A model generated the notes under the pieces. It had not been told where the DNA came from and did no database searches. It saw only the letters and a list, made by a program, of their open reading frames with translations. A stretch of DNA of 64,000 bases, taken from assembly GCA_001769655.1 (NCBI GenBank), contig MEPC01000033.1, positions 1 to 64,000 of the forward strand, in the 5' to 3' direction. Both the position numbers and the translations under genes were made by a program. The DNA comes from Bacteroidetes bacterium RIFCSPLOWO2_12_FULL_37_12. GTDB taxonomy: Bacteria > Bacteroidota > Bacteroidia > 2-12-FULL-37-12. Positions 32,889 through 41,566 of the stretch are shown here, piece after piece. Every line of letters begins with the position of its first letter. Within the stretch, counting starts at the first letter, position 1.

Positions 32889-34361
32889 CTACAATTTCCA
32901 GGCGAAACCCATGTGGAAATCAAATCCTAATTGGGTAAATTTTAAAAATCCGTTTCCGATTTGTTCCGAACCGATGAAATAATCAATGCTTTTGCTACTA
33001 ATCATCATTTGGGCGCCTAAGGTATAATGTGTATAAGTTCCAACACCCATGTTGATGTTGAAATGAACGCTTCTCCATGCTTTGAAACGATTGATGATGG
33101 TAAATTGGTAATTTGGGTAATAATGATATTTCTGAATATGCAAATAGGTTGAATACCACGGCAACCAGATATAACCAACTCCTAATTCGTAAGCTGTAGG
33201 TAAATTTGTTTTAAATTCCCCTTGAATGGTATCAATTACATAGGACATTAAAAAGCTGTCAATCCAGCGCCATTTCGCGGGATTACCTGCTGTAGGAAAG
33301 TTTTTAACATTCACCAACGGTTCAAAACTGGCAGAAGTATCATAAATAATGTTTACCAATCCGATGTAGGTACTGTCCATTTCATAAACATACCGTACAC
33401 TTTTTTCGCTCCAGGTAATTTTACCGACATCTTTAATAGCACCGGAGACACTCAATTTATCGTTAATGTTGTACGATGCGCCGATAGAAAATCCTCTTCC
33501 ACCACTCTTTCCAATATTTGTAAGCAAAATTGTTTTTACAGTTTGAGTAGCAACCGTAGTCAACCCATCTGACATCTGATTAGTAGTATCATGATTATTC
33601 ACTTCACCATGATAGTAGTAAGGTTTGTTAATCACTTTCTGATAAATGGAATCCTGGTAGTTTGCAATGGTATAAAAAGTACCATGAAAATACGCATGCG
33701 TGGAGTCAACCGGATAGGTTATGAAGTTAGAATTATCGATCTCATTTCCCAGGAAAAGAAGTCCGTAATAACGATGATAATTCACGCCCACTGATAATTT
33801 GTTTCCTTCAAGAAAAGACCTTCGAAGACCATAAGTAAACCTCGCATAGGTGTTCGTATAATTAAATCCATTGGCAAAAGCATTCATGGTTTGATTTACA
33901 TACGGGGCATTTCCCATCAAGGCAAGGTTAACAAAATTATCGGAAACAGAAAGTTGGTTATCGTTAAATAATTGAATGGCATACGTAAATTCCATATTTG
34001 TTTTTTTCTGCACTCTGAATCGCATGGCAAGTATATCCGTTCTGAATTTAAAATTCATGTAATTCATTTTATCACTTATAGGATAACTGGATAGATCGTA
34101 ATCAATATCATCTCCAAAAAGAAAATTGGTCATTCTCACGCTTTTAGGTCCCATGGTGGTCATGGAAAAATTCAGATCCATAGGAGAAAATGTAAAACCA
34201 AATCCTTTCTTATCGTCTCTGAAAACATGTTCGTGCGGGTTTTCGATGCCATCGAGTAGAGTGCCACTGCGGTACAGTTGGGTTTCCTGGGCAAAAGTTC
34301 CCGAACCTACGAGAAGTGTAAGAATACAACTGAAAGTAACGATTTTTAGTGAATGAATCAT
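32889..34361 (-). CDS. DUF5723-like outer-membrane protein
   Basis: A 490-residue protein starting at the ATG at 34361 (a TTG four codons upstream is also open), with a signal peptide (about 1-25, ending GTFAQ). The mature part is rich in aromatic, Asn and Gly residues in alternating strands and ends in FDFHMGFAWKL, with the terminal aromatic pattern of outer-membrane beta barrels. The whole pattern (MTNFLFGDDIDYDL, FRFRTDILAMRFRV-like strands) resembles the DUF5723 family of Bacteroidota. It is probably co-transcribed with the upstream 795-residue lipoprotein. Function unknown. Confidence 0.7.
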   Translation of the reverse strand: MIHSLKIVTFSCILTLLVGSGTFAQETQLYRSGTLLDGIENPHEHVFRDDKKGFGFTFSPMDLNFSMTTMGPKSVRMTNFLFGDDIDYDLSSYPISDKMNYMNFKFRTDILAMRFRVQKKTNMEFTYAIQLFNDNQLSVSDNFVNLALMGNAPYVNQTMNAFANGFNYTNTYARFTYGLRRSFLEGNKLSVGVNYHRYYGLLFLGNEIDNSNFITYPVDSTHAYFHGTFYTIANYQDSIYQKVINKPYYYHGEVNNHDTTNQMSDGLTTVATQTVKTILLTNIGKSGGRGFSIGASYNINDKLSVSGAIKDVGKITWSEKSVRYVYEMDSTYIGLVNIIYDTSASFEPLVNVKNFPTAGNPAKWRWIDSFLMSYVIDTIQGEFKTNLPTAYELGVGYIWLPWYSTYLHIQKYHYYPNYQFTIINRFKAWRSVHFNINMGVGTYTHYTLGAQMMISSKSIDYFIGSEQIGNGFLKFTQLGFDFHMGFAWKL

Positions 34362-34369
34362 TGAATGTT

Positions 34370-34492
34370 GCAATTGGATGTTGGATATTGGATGTTAGAT
34401 ATTAAATAGATTGTAATCAAATAAATCAAATATCAAACATCTAAAATCAAATATCAAACATCAAACATCAAACATCAAACATCTAACATCTT
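34370..34492. repeat. Inverted arrays of 7-bp words (GTTGGAT / ATCAAAC)
   Basis: Forward words TTGGATG, TTGGATA, TTAGATA (34373-34407) face tandem copies of ATCAAAC (34436-34488). The two halves are roughly complementary and can fold into one large hairpin in the spacer between the 795-residue lipoprotein and the DUF5723-like gene. Confidence 0.8.
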
Positions 34493-34498
34493 ACCCCC

Positions 34499-36886
34499 CT
34501 ACCTCTTTATAAAATTCAACTTCAAATCCGCATTCAATGAAATATAAATTTTATAATCAGCATACAATTTTACGAAGGGTGCTACGGTAGTATCCGTTGT
34601 CATGGTAGCCGCGGTGGTCAACCATTTTGCTTTGGAAAACCGTTCAGCGAGTTTTTCATCTGCAATAAAATCATTATACGTTGTTCCCCATTTGCTCCGG
34701 TTTTCACCCACTTTACCATTCAGTTCAGGGGTTGCTTTAGCAACTTCCAGCACACTGTCAGCCAGAAATGAACCAATCACAATAGAATCCTTATCCCTTA
34801 ATAAGATTCTAACTTTTATTTCAAGTGGAAATTGATTAAAGATTCCCAACCTCATCACGCTACCAACGATGCTTACATTTGTTTTACCTACGGAAAACAA
34901 GCTGTCAGTGCTTATTGATTTTGCTGTATCGCTATCGGTTGAATCCTTACCAAATGTAAAGGGCATTGTTTTTTCAACGGTCAATCCATTCATACTGATA
35001 GCCAACGGAAATTCCATGGAAATTTTCCCTTTCAGCTCTGAATTTGTATATACAAAATTATTCATCAGATTACTTTGGTTTATGGAATCCTGGAGGTCAG
35101 TGTATGGGTTTGCAAAAGATATAATACCAAAGCTCAATGCTTTTGGAAAATTAGTTAATATGTTTTCCAATCCCTGACTGTTGGATTTAGTAATTCCAAA
35201 AACACTTTTGGTAGGAGTAAATGAAATTCCGGGATTATCATCTGTTGCCGGTAGGATACTTCCAATAGTTAATGGATTAAGGGAATCAATATCTTTACCG
35301 CTCAAGTCCTTCAAAACAATTTCCTGATTGGTTTTGGCGTTTGTAGAAGATAGCCGGTTTAAGATAAAGTCAATTTTCATTCCTACCGGATTTTCAAATT
35401 TAAAATTAAAACTCACGCTATCCAACCCGAAAGAACCTGCAGTAATAGAAGAAAAGAGCGTAGTATCCGGAAGATCTACATTCTGAGTGAATGGAAGTTT
35501 TTGACTTCCGAAATAACCGGAAGCATAAATAGGGCGCATATCGGCTAATGCCAGTTCAAAGGATACATAGTCCACAATGTCAAAATTAACCATCTTTGTT
35601 CCTTCTGAATTGATGGTAATATCGCCTTTGTAGGATAATTTATTAAAAGGTTGTTTATAGGGAATGCCTGGTAAACTGTCACCGCCGGAGAAATCAAAAA
35701 TAAAACCCTTAAGTTTTCTGGCATTGGTAATTGTTTGTTGACCAGTATCTGGTTTAGAAGGATCATACGCCGGTAATTTGAACGGTAATGTAAGTGGTTC
35801 ATTGGTGCCTATTTCTTTAATGGGAGGAAAAACAAAGTTTGCAGTAATGGGCATTTTAAATTTATTCGTCATAGACATGGTTAGGGTTCCTTCATCCAGA
35901 CGCAACGTTTTCAGACGAATCCCACCGGTTTGTTCTGCAGAAAATTCCAGTACTTTCTCATTGGCGGTTTGTTTTTTCGGAATAAGAGCGCGACCACTTT
36001 TTGCGGCAAGATTTGACATGAGAAATGTGGATTGAACCTTTTGGTCTTCATCTATTTCAACAGAATCCTCCGGTCCAGCACCAGCCGGATCTTTTTCTGA
36101 ACCAGGAGAAGAAAATGAAAGTTTGACATTAAAAGCACCTAAAATCAACTGGCCGTTGGGATTATCTTCAAAGTTCAAACTATAATTCGCAGTTGAATTT
36201 GCTTGAATTAGTGGAATGGAACCAATTAAAAAGGCAGAGTCCTTTAATGTATCCGATAAAATAAATGTCATATTTTCAAGATCTACAGGAAGTCCATTTA
36301 CTACGGTCCACAGAAAGTTCCCTTTTTTGAAAATAATAAAATCCATGAATGGTTCCCCCGTTGAATCATCCTTCATTGCCTGTTTACCGGCATTAATTGT
36401 ATCAGCAGGTAAAGGAGGTATAAAAAATTTATATCCAGGGCATCGGCAAAGTTTTATTGGTGATTGGCATATAGGATTATTCATATCGCAGGGTCCTGGC
36501 ATTTTATCAGCTAAAACGTCCGAAACCGGTGTTGAAAATTTAAAAGTACCCGGAAAAGATAAAAAGCTATCTGCTTGATATTTGCCCTTTTGTTCAAAGT
36601 TCTGTGTAGTTATTTTATCAGACAACTGCCCTATGGGTGTTTCCTGTTCAAATACAACCCTTAAAGATTTATCAGTGGGATTTTTTTGGATAAGGTCTGC
36701 GGGAAGGCGGTCAAAGATATTCATTGTCCCTGCGGCAAGAGGAATCAGGTAATTGGGTTTCCACTTCTCGCTGGGTTTTATTGGGTCGGAAATATCAAGA
36801 CGACAGGCGGGAATGATTGCACCGGCTATGAATAACACAGCAAAAAACCAAAAAGGAAAATTTGGGATGTGGGGTTTATTGGTCAT
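34499..36886 (-). CDS. Large beta-rich putative lipoprotein, unknown function
   Basis: A 795-residue protein with a hydrophobic N-terminus and lipobox IIPAC (Cys about 28). No known domain is evident. It consists of repeating beta-strand segments of 80-120 residues, with recurrent phrases of the type [ST]-[FI]-x-F-x-[FN]-P-[IVT]-x-x-x-[IV] (for instance VSFNFKFENPVGMKIDF and MTNKFKMPITANFVFP), like a string of immunoglobulin- or LEA-type folds. A cysteine-rich loop (GPCDMNNPICQSPIKLCRCP, about 134-153) may hold disulphides. It precedes the DUF5723-like outer-membrane gene, and the pair may form an outer-membrane complex. Confidence 0.65.
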   Translation of the reverse strand: MTNKPHIPNFPFWFFAVLFIAGAIIPACRLDISDPIKPSEKWKPNYLIPLAAGTMNIFDRLPADLIQKNPTDKSLRVVFEQETPIGQLSDKITTQNFEQKGKYQADSFLSFPGTFKFSTPVSDVLADKMPGPCDMNNPICQSPIKLCRCPGYKFFIPPLPADTINAGKQAMKDDSTGEPFMDFIIFKKGNFLWTVVNGLPVDLENMTFILSDTLKDSAFLIGSIPLIQANSTANYSLNFEDNPNGQLILGAFNVKLSFSSPGSEKDPAGAGPEDSVEIDEDQKVQSTFLMSNLAAKSGRALIPKKQTANEKVLEFSAEQTGGIRLKTLRLDEGTLTMSMTNKFKMPITANFVFPPIKEIGTNEPLTLPFKLPAYDPSKPDTGQQTITNARKLKGFIFDFSGGDSLPGIPYKQPFNKLSYKGDITINSEGTKMVNFDIVDYVSFELALADMRPIYASGYFGSQKLPFTQNVDLPDTTLFSSITAGSFGLDSVSFNFKFENPVGMKIDFILNRLSSTNAKTNQEIVLKDLSGKDIDSLNPLTIGSILPATDDNPGISFTPTKSVFGITKSNSQGLENILTNFPKALSFGIISFANPYTDLQDSINQSNLMNNFVYTNSELKGKISMEFPLAISMNGLTVEKTMPFTFGKDSTDSDTAKSISTDSLFSVGKTNVSIVGSVMRLGIFNQFPLEIKVRILLRDKDSIVIGSFLADSVLEVAKATPELNGKVGENRSKWGTTYNDFIADEKLAERFSKAKWLTTAATMTTDTTVAPFVKLYADYKIYISLNADLKLNFIKR

Positions 36887-37014
36887 TGGTCAATGGTCAT
36901 TTATCGCCTTTGTTTGTGTCCTCACAAACGAAGGAATTGGTCATTAAGGTTGTAAAAATAGTAAATTTTTATAAAAAACAATACAAATGACTAATTTTAT
37001 GGGGTCAAATTCAA

Positions 37015-39036
37015 ATGAACTTCCAACTTTCATCATCATTTCGTCCTGCCGGAGACCAACCAAAAGCAATAAATCAATTGGTTGAAGGGTTAGAAAAAGG
37101 AGAGACCGCTCAGGTTCTCCTGGGGGTTACCGGCTCGGGTAAAACATTTACCATTGCAAATGTAATAGAAAAAATTCAAAAACCAACATTAATATTAACT
37201 CATAACAAAACCCTTGCGGCACAACTATTCGGGGAATTCCGTCAATTCTTTCCGGAAAATGCAGTGGAATACTTTATATCCTATTATGATTATTACCAAC
37301 CGGAGGCGTATTTGCCGGTATCTGACCTCTATATAGAAAAGGATCTTTCCATTAACGCTGAGATTGAAAAACTCCGCTTAAGAGCAACCTCGTCACTCCT
37401 TTCTGGTCGAAAAGATGTTATTGTGGTCGCTTCTGTATCTTGTATTTATGGAATTGGAAATCCCGAAGAGTTTGCTCAAAACATTATTCGCATTCAGGTA
37501 AAAGACAACATTGATAGAGATTCACTTTTGTTTGCATTGGTAGATATTTTATTTTCAAGGTCCGACAAGGACTTTCAACCCGGTACCTTCCGGGTCAGAG
37601 GAGATACGTTGGATGTATTTCCGGTTTACTCAAGTTTTGCCTATCGCATTATTTTTAATGGAAATGAAATAGAACATATTTCTTCCATTGAACCGGTTTC
37701 CTGTAAAATGATAAAAAGTGAAAGCGCAATATCACTTTTTCCAAAAAGTTTATTTATTACGGGAAAAGACGTTATGGAACTTGCCATGAGCGATATAAAA
37801 AAAGAACTTGAACTTCAGGTCAACTATTTATACCGGCAGGGAAAAGAACAGGAAGCAAAACGTTTATCTGAACGCACTTCCCTCGACATGGAAATGCTTA
37901 AAGAATTAGGATATTGCTCCGGTGTAGAAAATTATTCCCGTTTTTTTGACAGACGAAAACCAGGTGACAGACCGTTCTGTTTATTAGATTATTTTCCGGA
38001 AGATTTTTTAATGGTCGTAGATGAAAGTCATGCCACCATTCCACAAGTACGGGGAATGTATCATGGAGATCGGAGCCGTAAACAATCATTAGTCGAATAT
38101 GGATTCCGGTTGCCCTCTGCCTTAGACAATCGTCCGTTACGGTTTGATGAGTTTGAAATCATGGTTCCGCAAACTATATATATAAGTGCTACTCCCGCAA
38201 AATATGAATTGGAAAAATCAGAAGGGGTCATAGTAGAACAAATTGTAAGACCCACCGGATTATTGGAGCCGGTAGTGGATATCCGTCCAAGCATGAATCA
38301 GATCAATGACCTGATGAATGAAATTCAGAAACGCGCTGCCTCAAAAGAAAGGGTATTGGTAACTACACTTACCAAGCGAATGGCTGAGGAGTTATGTAAA
38401 TACTTCGATAAAAAAAATATCAGTAGCCGGTTTTTACATTCAGAAATCAAAGCACTCGACCGGATTGATATTTTAAGGGACTTACGGCTGGGTGAATTTG
38501 ATGTTTTGATAGGAGTAAATCTTCTTCGGGAAGGGTTGGATTTACCCGAAGTTTCTTTAGTTGCTATATTAGATGCAGATAAAGAAGGATTTTTACGAAA
38601 TGAAACGTCGTTAATCCAAACCGCCGGGCGCGCCGCCAGAAACCTGAACAGTTTAGTCATTTTATATGCCGATAAACTGACCGGTTCCATTCAGAAAGCA
38701 TCGGATGAAATAAACCGGAGACGAATGATTCAGATTCAATACAACGAAAAAAATAATATTATTCCTCAGTCCATTTTGAAAACCAAAGAATCCATATTAG
38801 AACAAACCACTATAGGGGAATCAAAATCAGCAAAACAAATCTATGCAGAGCCCTTTGAAATTAAAATGGTGGCAGATCCCCTCTTGCCGTATTTATCGAA
38901 AGATCAATTAAAGAAACTTGCGGGTACTACCAGAAAAAAAATGGAAAAAGCCGCCAAAGATTGGGATTTTCTTTCTGCGGCGAGATACAGGGATGAATTA
39001 AAAGAGATTGAGCGAAAAATCGGAGATAACTTTTAA
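37015..39036 (+). CDS. uvrB: Excinuclease ABC subunit B
   Basis: DNA damage-recognition helicase of nucleotide excision repair. The 673 residues include Walker A (GVTGSGKTFTIANV), the beta-hairpin region YYDYYQPEAYLP, DEXX (VVDESHATIPQVRGMYHGD), helicase motifs ISATPAKYE and GVNLLREGLDLPEVSLVAILDADKEGFLR, and the C-terminal UVR motif (DWDFLSAARYRDELKEIE) that binds UvrC. The gene stands alone between divergent lipoprotein genes and the acyl-CoA module. The 110 bp upstream contain GGTCATTGGTCAATGGTCA words and no clear promoter beyond TAATTTTA near 36993. Confidence 0.97.
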   Translation: MNFQLSSSFRPAGDQPKAINQLVEGLEKGETAQVLLGVTGSGKTFTIANVIEKIQKPTLILTHNKTLAAQLFGEFRQFFPENAVEYFISYYDYYQPEAYLPVSDLYIEKDLSINAEIEKLRLRATSSLLSGRKDVIVVASVSCIYGIGNPEEFAQNIIRIQVKDNIDRDSLLFALVDILFSRSDKDFQPGTFRVRGDTLDVFPVYSSFAYRIIFNGNEIEHISSIEPVSCKMIKSESAISLFPKSLFITGKDVMELAMSDIKKELELQVNYLYRQGKEQEAKRLSERTSLDMEMLKELGYCSGVENYSRFFDRRKPGDRPFCLLDYFPEDFLMVVDESHATIPQVRGMYHGDRSRKQSLVEYGFRLPSALDNRPLRFDEFEIMVPQTIYISATPAKYELEKSEGVIVEQIVRPTGLLEPVVDIRPSMNQINDLMNEIQKRAASKERVLVTTLTKRMAEELCKYFDKKNISSRFLHSEIKALDRIDILRDLRLGEFDVLIGVNLLREGLDLPEVSLVAILDADKEGFLRNETSLIQTAGRAARNLNSLVILYADKLTGSIQKASDEINRRRMIQIQYNEKNNIIPQSILKTKESILEQTTIGESKSAKQIYAEPFEIKMVADPLLPYLSKDQLKKLAGTTRKKMEKAAKDWDFLSAARYRDELKEIERKIGDNF

Positions 39037-39051
39037 TATTTAAAAAAATAT

Positions 39052-39059
39052 TATATTTG
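39052..39059 (+). promoter_or_regulatory. -7 box TATATTTG before the acyl-CoA module
   Basis: Exact TAnnTTTG match 16 bp after the uvrB stop. If used, the leader of the thiolase-like gene would be about 180 nt and would contain MITE-like copy B and the TTTAACA word array. Confidence 0.4.
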
Positions 39060-39103
39060 CACACTCAATTTTTTTTGCTTTCAGCAATTAACAATTAGCA
39101 ATT

Positions 39104-39193
39104 GTTCTGTTAACGGAGCAAATTTCAGCAAAAATCTATATAACCATATAACAATCATATTGAGAACACGAATTTTATACCGATTGCAGTATA
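39104..39193. mobile_element. MITE-like element, copy B
   Basis: TTCTGTTAACGGAGCAAA (from 39105) is an imperfect inverted copy of TTTATACCGATTGCAGTATA (39174-39193). Its interior (TTTCAGCAAAAATCTATAT, then GAACACGAATTT) matches the ends of copy A at 8680-8840 without the extra central insert. The right 20 bp are identical in the two copies. Both copies lie directly upstream of a start codon on the same strand. A TTTAACA / CTTAACA word array (39196-39240) follows. Confidence 0.6.
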
Positions 39194-39247
39194 ATTAACA
39201 TTTAACATTTAACACTTAACAATAAACACTTAATAATTAAATAAAAA

Positions 39248-40480
39248 ATGCGAAGAGTAGGACTAGTAGGCGCAGGCATTACCGATTGCCGTAGCCGTTG
39301 GGTGGAAGCCACTTATTGGAATCTTTTTCAACAAGCGACCAAAGCCACTTTAGAAGATGCCAAAGTAACTACTGATGAAGTGGATTCAGTGGTTTATGGT
39401 ATTTATAATGATATTTTCGAACACCAGGCAATTCCTGAAAGCTCCTTGACAGGAATTATTGGGATGGCACATAAACCCGGGGTCAGGGTAACCTCCGGAG
39501 GCGCTACAGGATTTTATGCCATGCGTGCCGCCATTATGGAAGTGGCTTCAGGTTATTCAGATCTGGTGCTGTGCATTGGAGGAGAAAAAGCAACTGACTG
39601 CTTTGACCCCGTTTCTAAAACACAAACTCCAATGGTTATTGATACCATTGCAAAATCATGGGACCCGTTTTTTGAATATCCTCTTGGTGCCACTGCCAGC
39701 GATTCGTATATGCAGGTTTGCATGGCATATAACGACAATTATCCTAACGATATCACAGACCCTGAAATCCGTGCTACTATTATTGAAATGCTCTGCCGGC
39801 AGGGAAACCGGAATCCTTACGGGCAACGCAGGGATGAAAAAGTTACAAAGCAACAAGTATTGGAATCGCGTTGGATTATAGCTCCTTTTCTCCGTTTATT
39901 AGAAGTGTGCATGTACACAGAGGGTGCGGGAGGTTTGTTGTTTGCCAGTGAAGAAAAAGCTAAAGAGATAAGTAAAAGAACCGGAAGTCCTATTATCTGG
40001 ATTAAAGGAGTTGGTGCCGCGAATGAATCTTACAATCCCGGACGTGGGGGGCTTTATAAACCATTACATAGAATTGAATCAGACCGGATTGCCGCTGAGC
40101 GTGCATACAAAATGGCAGGAGTGACACCCAAAGACATTCAATTAGTAGAACTTCATGATGCATTTATTGCGCAATTTATGGTAACCATGGGAGAATTAGG
40201 ATTTGTTCCCATAGGAAAAACCAGGGATTTAGTTGAAAAGCATATCATGGCTGATATCCGGGAATTAGGTGAAAATGAACATCCCAAAAAAGGTCAAATT
40301 TTAATAAATCCATCCGGTGGACTTATTTTCGGCGGACATTTCGTTGGTGGTTCTAATATGTTTTCTACATGGTCGCTAAGAAGAGAAATGATAAACCGGA
40401 GCATACGTTACGGATTAGTTCACGGAACAGGCGCTATTAATGCAGTGTTTGGCGGTGCGGTTGTGTTTGAACTGGAATAA
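39248..40480 (+). CDS. Thiolase-superfamily protein lacking the nucleophilic Cys (possible aldolase-type)
   Basis: A 410-residue protein with the SCP-x/non-decarboxylating thiolase fold. Where thiolases have the acylated cysteine (V-x-x-x-C-[AS]-[ST]-G), this reads VTSGGATG, with Gly85 in place of Cys. The ELHDAFIAQ and NPSGGLIFGGHFVGG motifs are kept, but the last thiolase cysteine is absent (HGTGAINAVFGGAVV). So normal thiolysis or Claisen condensation is unlikely. Cys-less members such as Ltp2 are retro-aldolases that act with a DUF35 partner; the next gene encodes exactly such a protein. It is annotated elsewhere as acetyl-CoA acetyltransferase by similarity, which I think is misleading. 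Confidence 0.8.
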   Translation: MRRVGLVGAGITDCRSRWVEATYWNLFQQATKATLEDAKVTTDEVDSVVYGIYNDIFEHQAIPESSLTGIIGMAHKPGVRVTSGGATGFYAMRAAIMEVASGYSDLVLCIGGEKATDCFDPVSKTQTPMVIDTIAKSWDPFFEYPLGATASDSYMQVCMAYNDNYPNDITDPEIRATIIEMLCRQGNRNPYGQRRDEKVTKQQVLESRWIIAPFLRLLEVCMYTEGAGGLLFASEEKAKEISKRTGSPIIWIKGVGAANESYNPGRGGLYKPLHRIESDRIAAERAYKMAGVTPKDIQLVELHDAFIAQFMVTMGELGFVPIGKTRDLVEKHIMADIRELGENEHPKKGQILINPSGGLIFGGHFVGGSNMFSTWSLRREMINRSIRYGLVHGTGAINAVFGGAVVFELE

Positions 40481-40489
40481 TTTTTATTT

Positions 40490-40522
40490 GTTGTAGTGAC
40501 ACAGTTCACCGTGTCACCACAT
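40490..40522. repeat. Diverged GACACGGTG-type palindrome
   Basis: GTAGTGACACAGTTC / ACCGTGTCACCAC, an imperfect member of the palindrome family at 32853-32874, in the 94-bp spacer between the thiolase-like gene and its DUF35 partner. Confidence 0.7.
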
Positions 40523-40574
40523 TATGATTTATAGATAATATTTAAAAATAGTTTTTTAAAATCAGAAAACAATC

Positions 40575-41561
40575 ATGAGTGAAATGGTATTACGCCCCGA
40601 ATTCAATCTTCCCAAAGGAACTTCTGAAGTTCTTGGGAAAGATGGAAAAACCTACCTGCAATTCAATTCCAGCATGGCTACCCTGTATCAGCAGACGTAT
40701 GGGGAACATTCCCGGTTTTTTCTTGCCTTAAGGGATGCAAAGCTTATCGGAAGCAAATGCACCCAATGCGGACAAGTGATGGTATCTGCGGCAACGTGGA
40801 ATTGTCCTTTCTGCAATTTTGCGGAAATGAAAGAAGTGGTACTCCCTCACAAAGGAATTTTAGCTCAAACTGCTCCTATCACCATTTTCCCTTCGCAATC
40901 CTTTATTGGACAGGCACCTTTCTGCAGGGGATATGTGGATATTGCCACGCAGGAAAAAGTGGCATCGTTTCTCCCTTCACGGTTGCGCACTACTACCGGC
41001 ATACCACGACCCGGTGTTTTTGTAAAAGGCATTGAACTGAAATTGGTTTTTAAAGACAAAAGAGAGGGTTCCATTCTCGATATTTTCTGGGTCCCCATGA
41101 AAGAAATTCCTAAAAAACTAAGGAATAAAGCGCCACTTTTTGAAAGTGAACTTAACTTTGAAAATCCAAAACTTCCAAAACTAAAAATTAATAAGAATCT
41201 GAAACCGGTTTACGTCAAATTACTTCAATCGCTAAACGAAATGTCGCTCAAAGTATTGAAAAGTCCACGGGCACAAAAAGATCTGGCTGGTAAAAAATAC
41301 CGGATTGGTGTAAAAACCGGAGGTGGAGATTTTACATTTATTATTGAAAAAAACAAAATGAAAGTAGAGCCAAAAGTTGCAAAAAAAACTGATTTTGTGA
41401 TTGTGGCAAATAACCCAAAAACTTTTAACGATTGGATAAACGACGGTTCTTTAACGGATGCGGTTATTGAAGGAAAGTTATGGCTTCCTTCGCGCGAAGC
41501 ATTTATTTTCTTACCCATGTTGGATCGACTTCCAAGATCTATAAGGAGGGATGGAGTGTAA
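40575..41561 (+). CDS. DUF35 zinc-ribbon/OB-fold protein fused to an SCP2 domain
   Basis: A 328-residue fusion. Residues about 45-180 are a DUF35 unit: rubredoxin-like zinc ribbon with Cys62, 65, 77 and 80, followed by an acyl-CoA-binding OB fold (KGILAQTAPITIFPSQSF, PRPGVFVKGIELKLVF). Residues about 215-325 are an SCP2 sterol-carrier-like domain (LAGKKYRIGVKTGGGDFTFIIEKNKM, then WINDGSLTDAVIEGKLWL). DUF35 proteins escort or channel acyl-CoAs for thiolase-fold partners; SCP2 domains bind lipids or CoA esters. The fusion next to a Cys-less thiolase suggests a substrate-channelling complex. The enoyl-CoA hydratase-like gene follows by 5 bp. Confidence 0.85.
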   Translation: MSEMVLRPEFNLPKGTSEVLGKDGKTYLQFNSSMATLYQQTYGEHSRFFLALRDAKLIGSKCTQCGQVMVSAATWNCPFCNFAEMKEVVLPHKGILAQTAPITIFPSQSFIGQAPFCRGYVDIATQEKVASFLPSRLRTTTGIPRPGVFVKGIELKLVFKDKREGSILDIFWVPMKEIPKKLRNKAPLFESELNFENPKLPKLKINKNLKPVYVKLLQSLNEMSLKVLKSPRAQKDLAGKKYRIGVKTGGGDFTFIIEKNKMKVEPKVAKKTDFVIVANNPKTFNDWINDGSLTDAVIEGKLWLPSREAFIFLPMLDRLPRSIRRDGV

Positions 41562-41566
41562 TAGTC

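Noticed and set aside
39104-39193. Leader of the thiolase-like gene as a riboswitch
   Set aside because: A related sequence with inverted ends lies before an unrelated lipoprotein gene, and no known riboswitch core is visible; a dispersed element explains it better.
39248-40480. The thiolase-like gene as phaA of the PHA pathway
   Set aside because: It lacks both catalytic cysteines and is tied to a DUF35-SCP2 gene, so acetoacetyl-CoA formation is unlikely.
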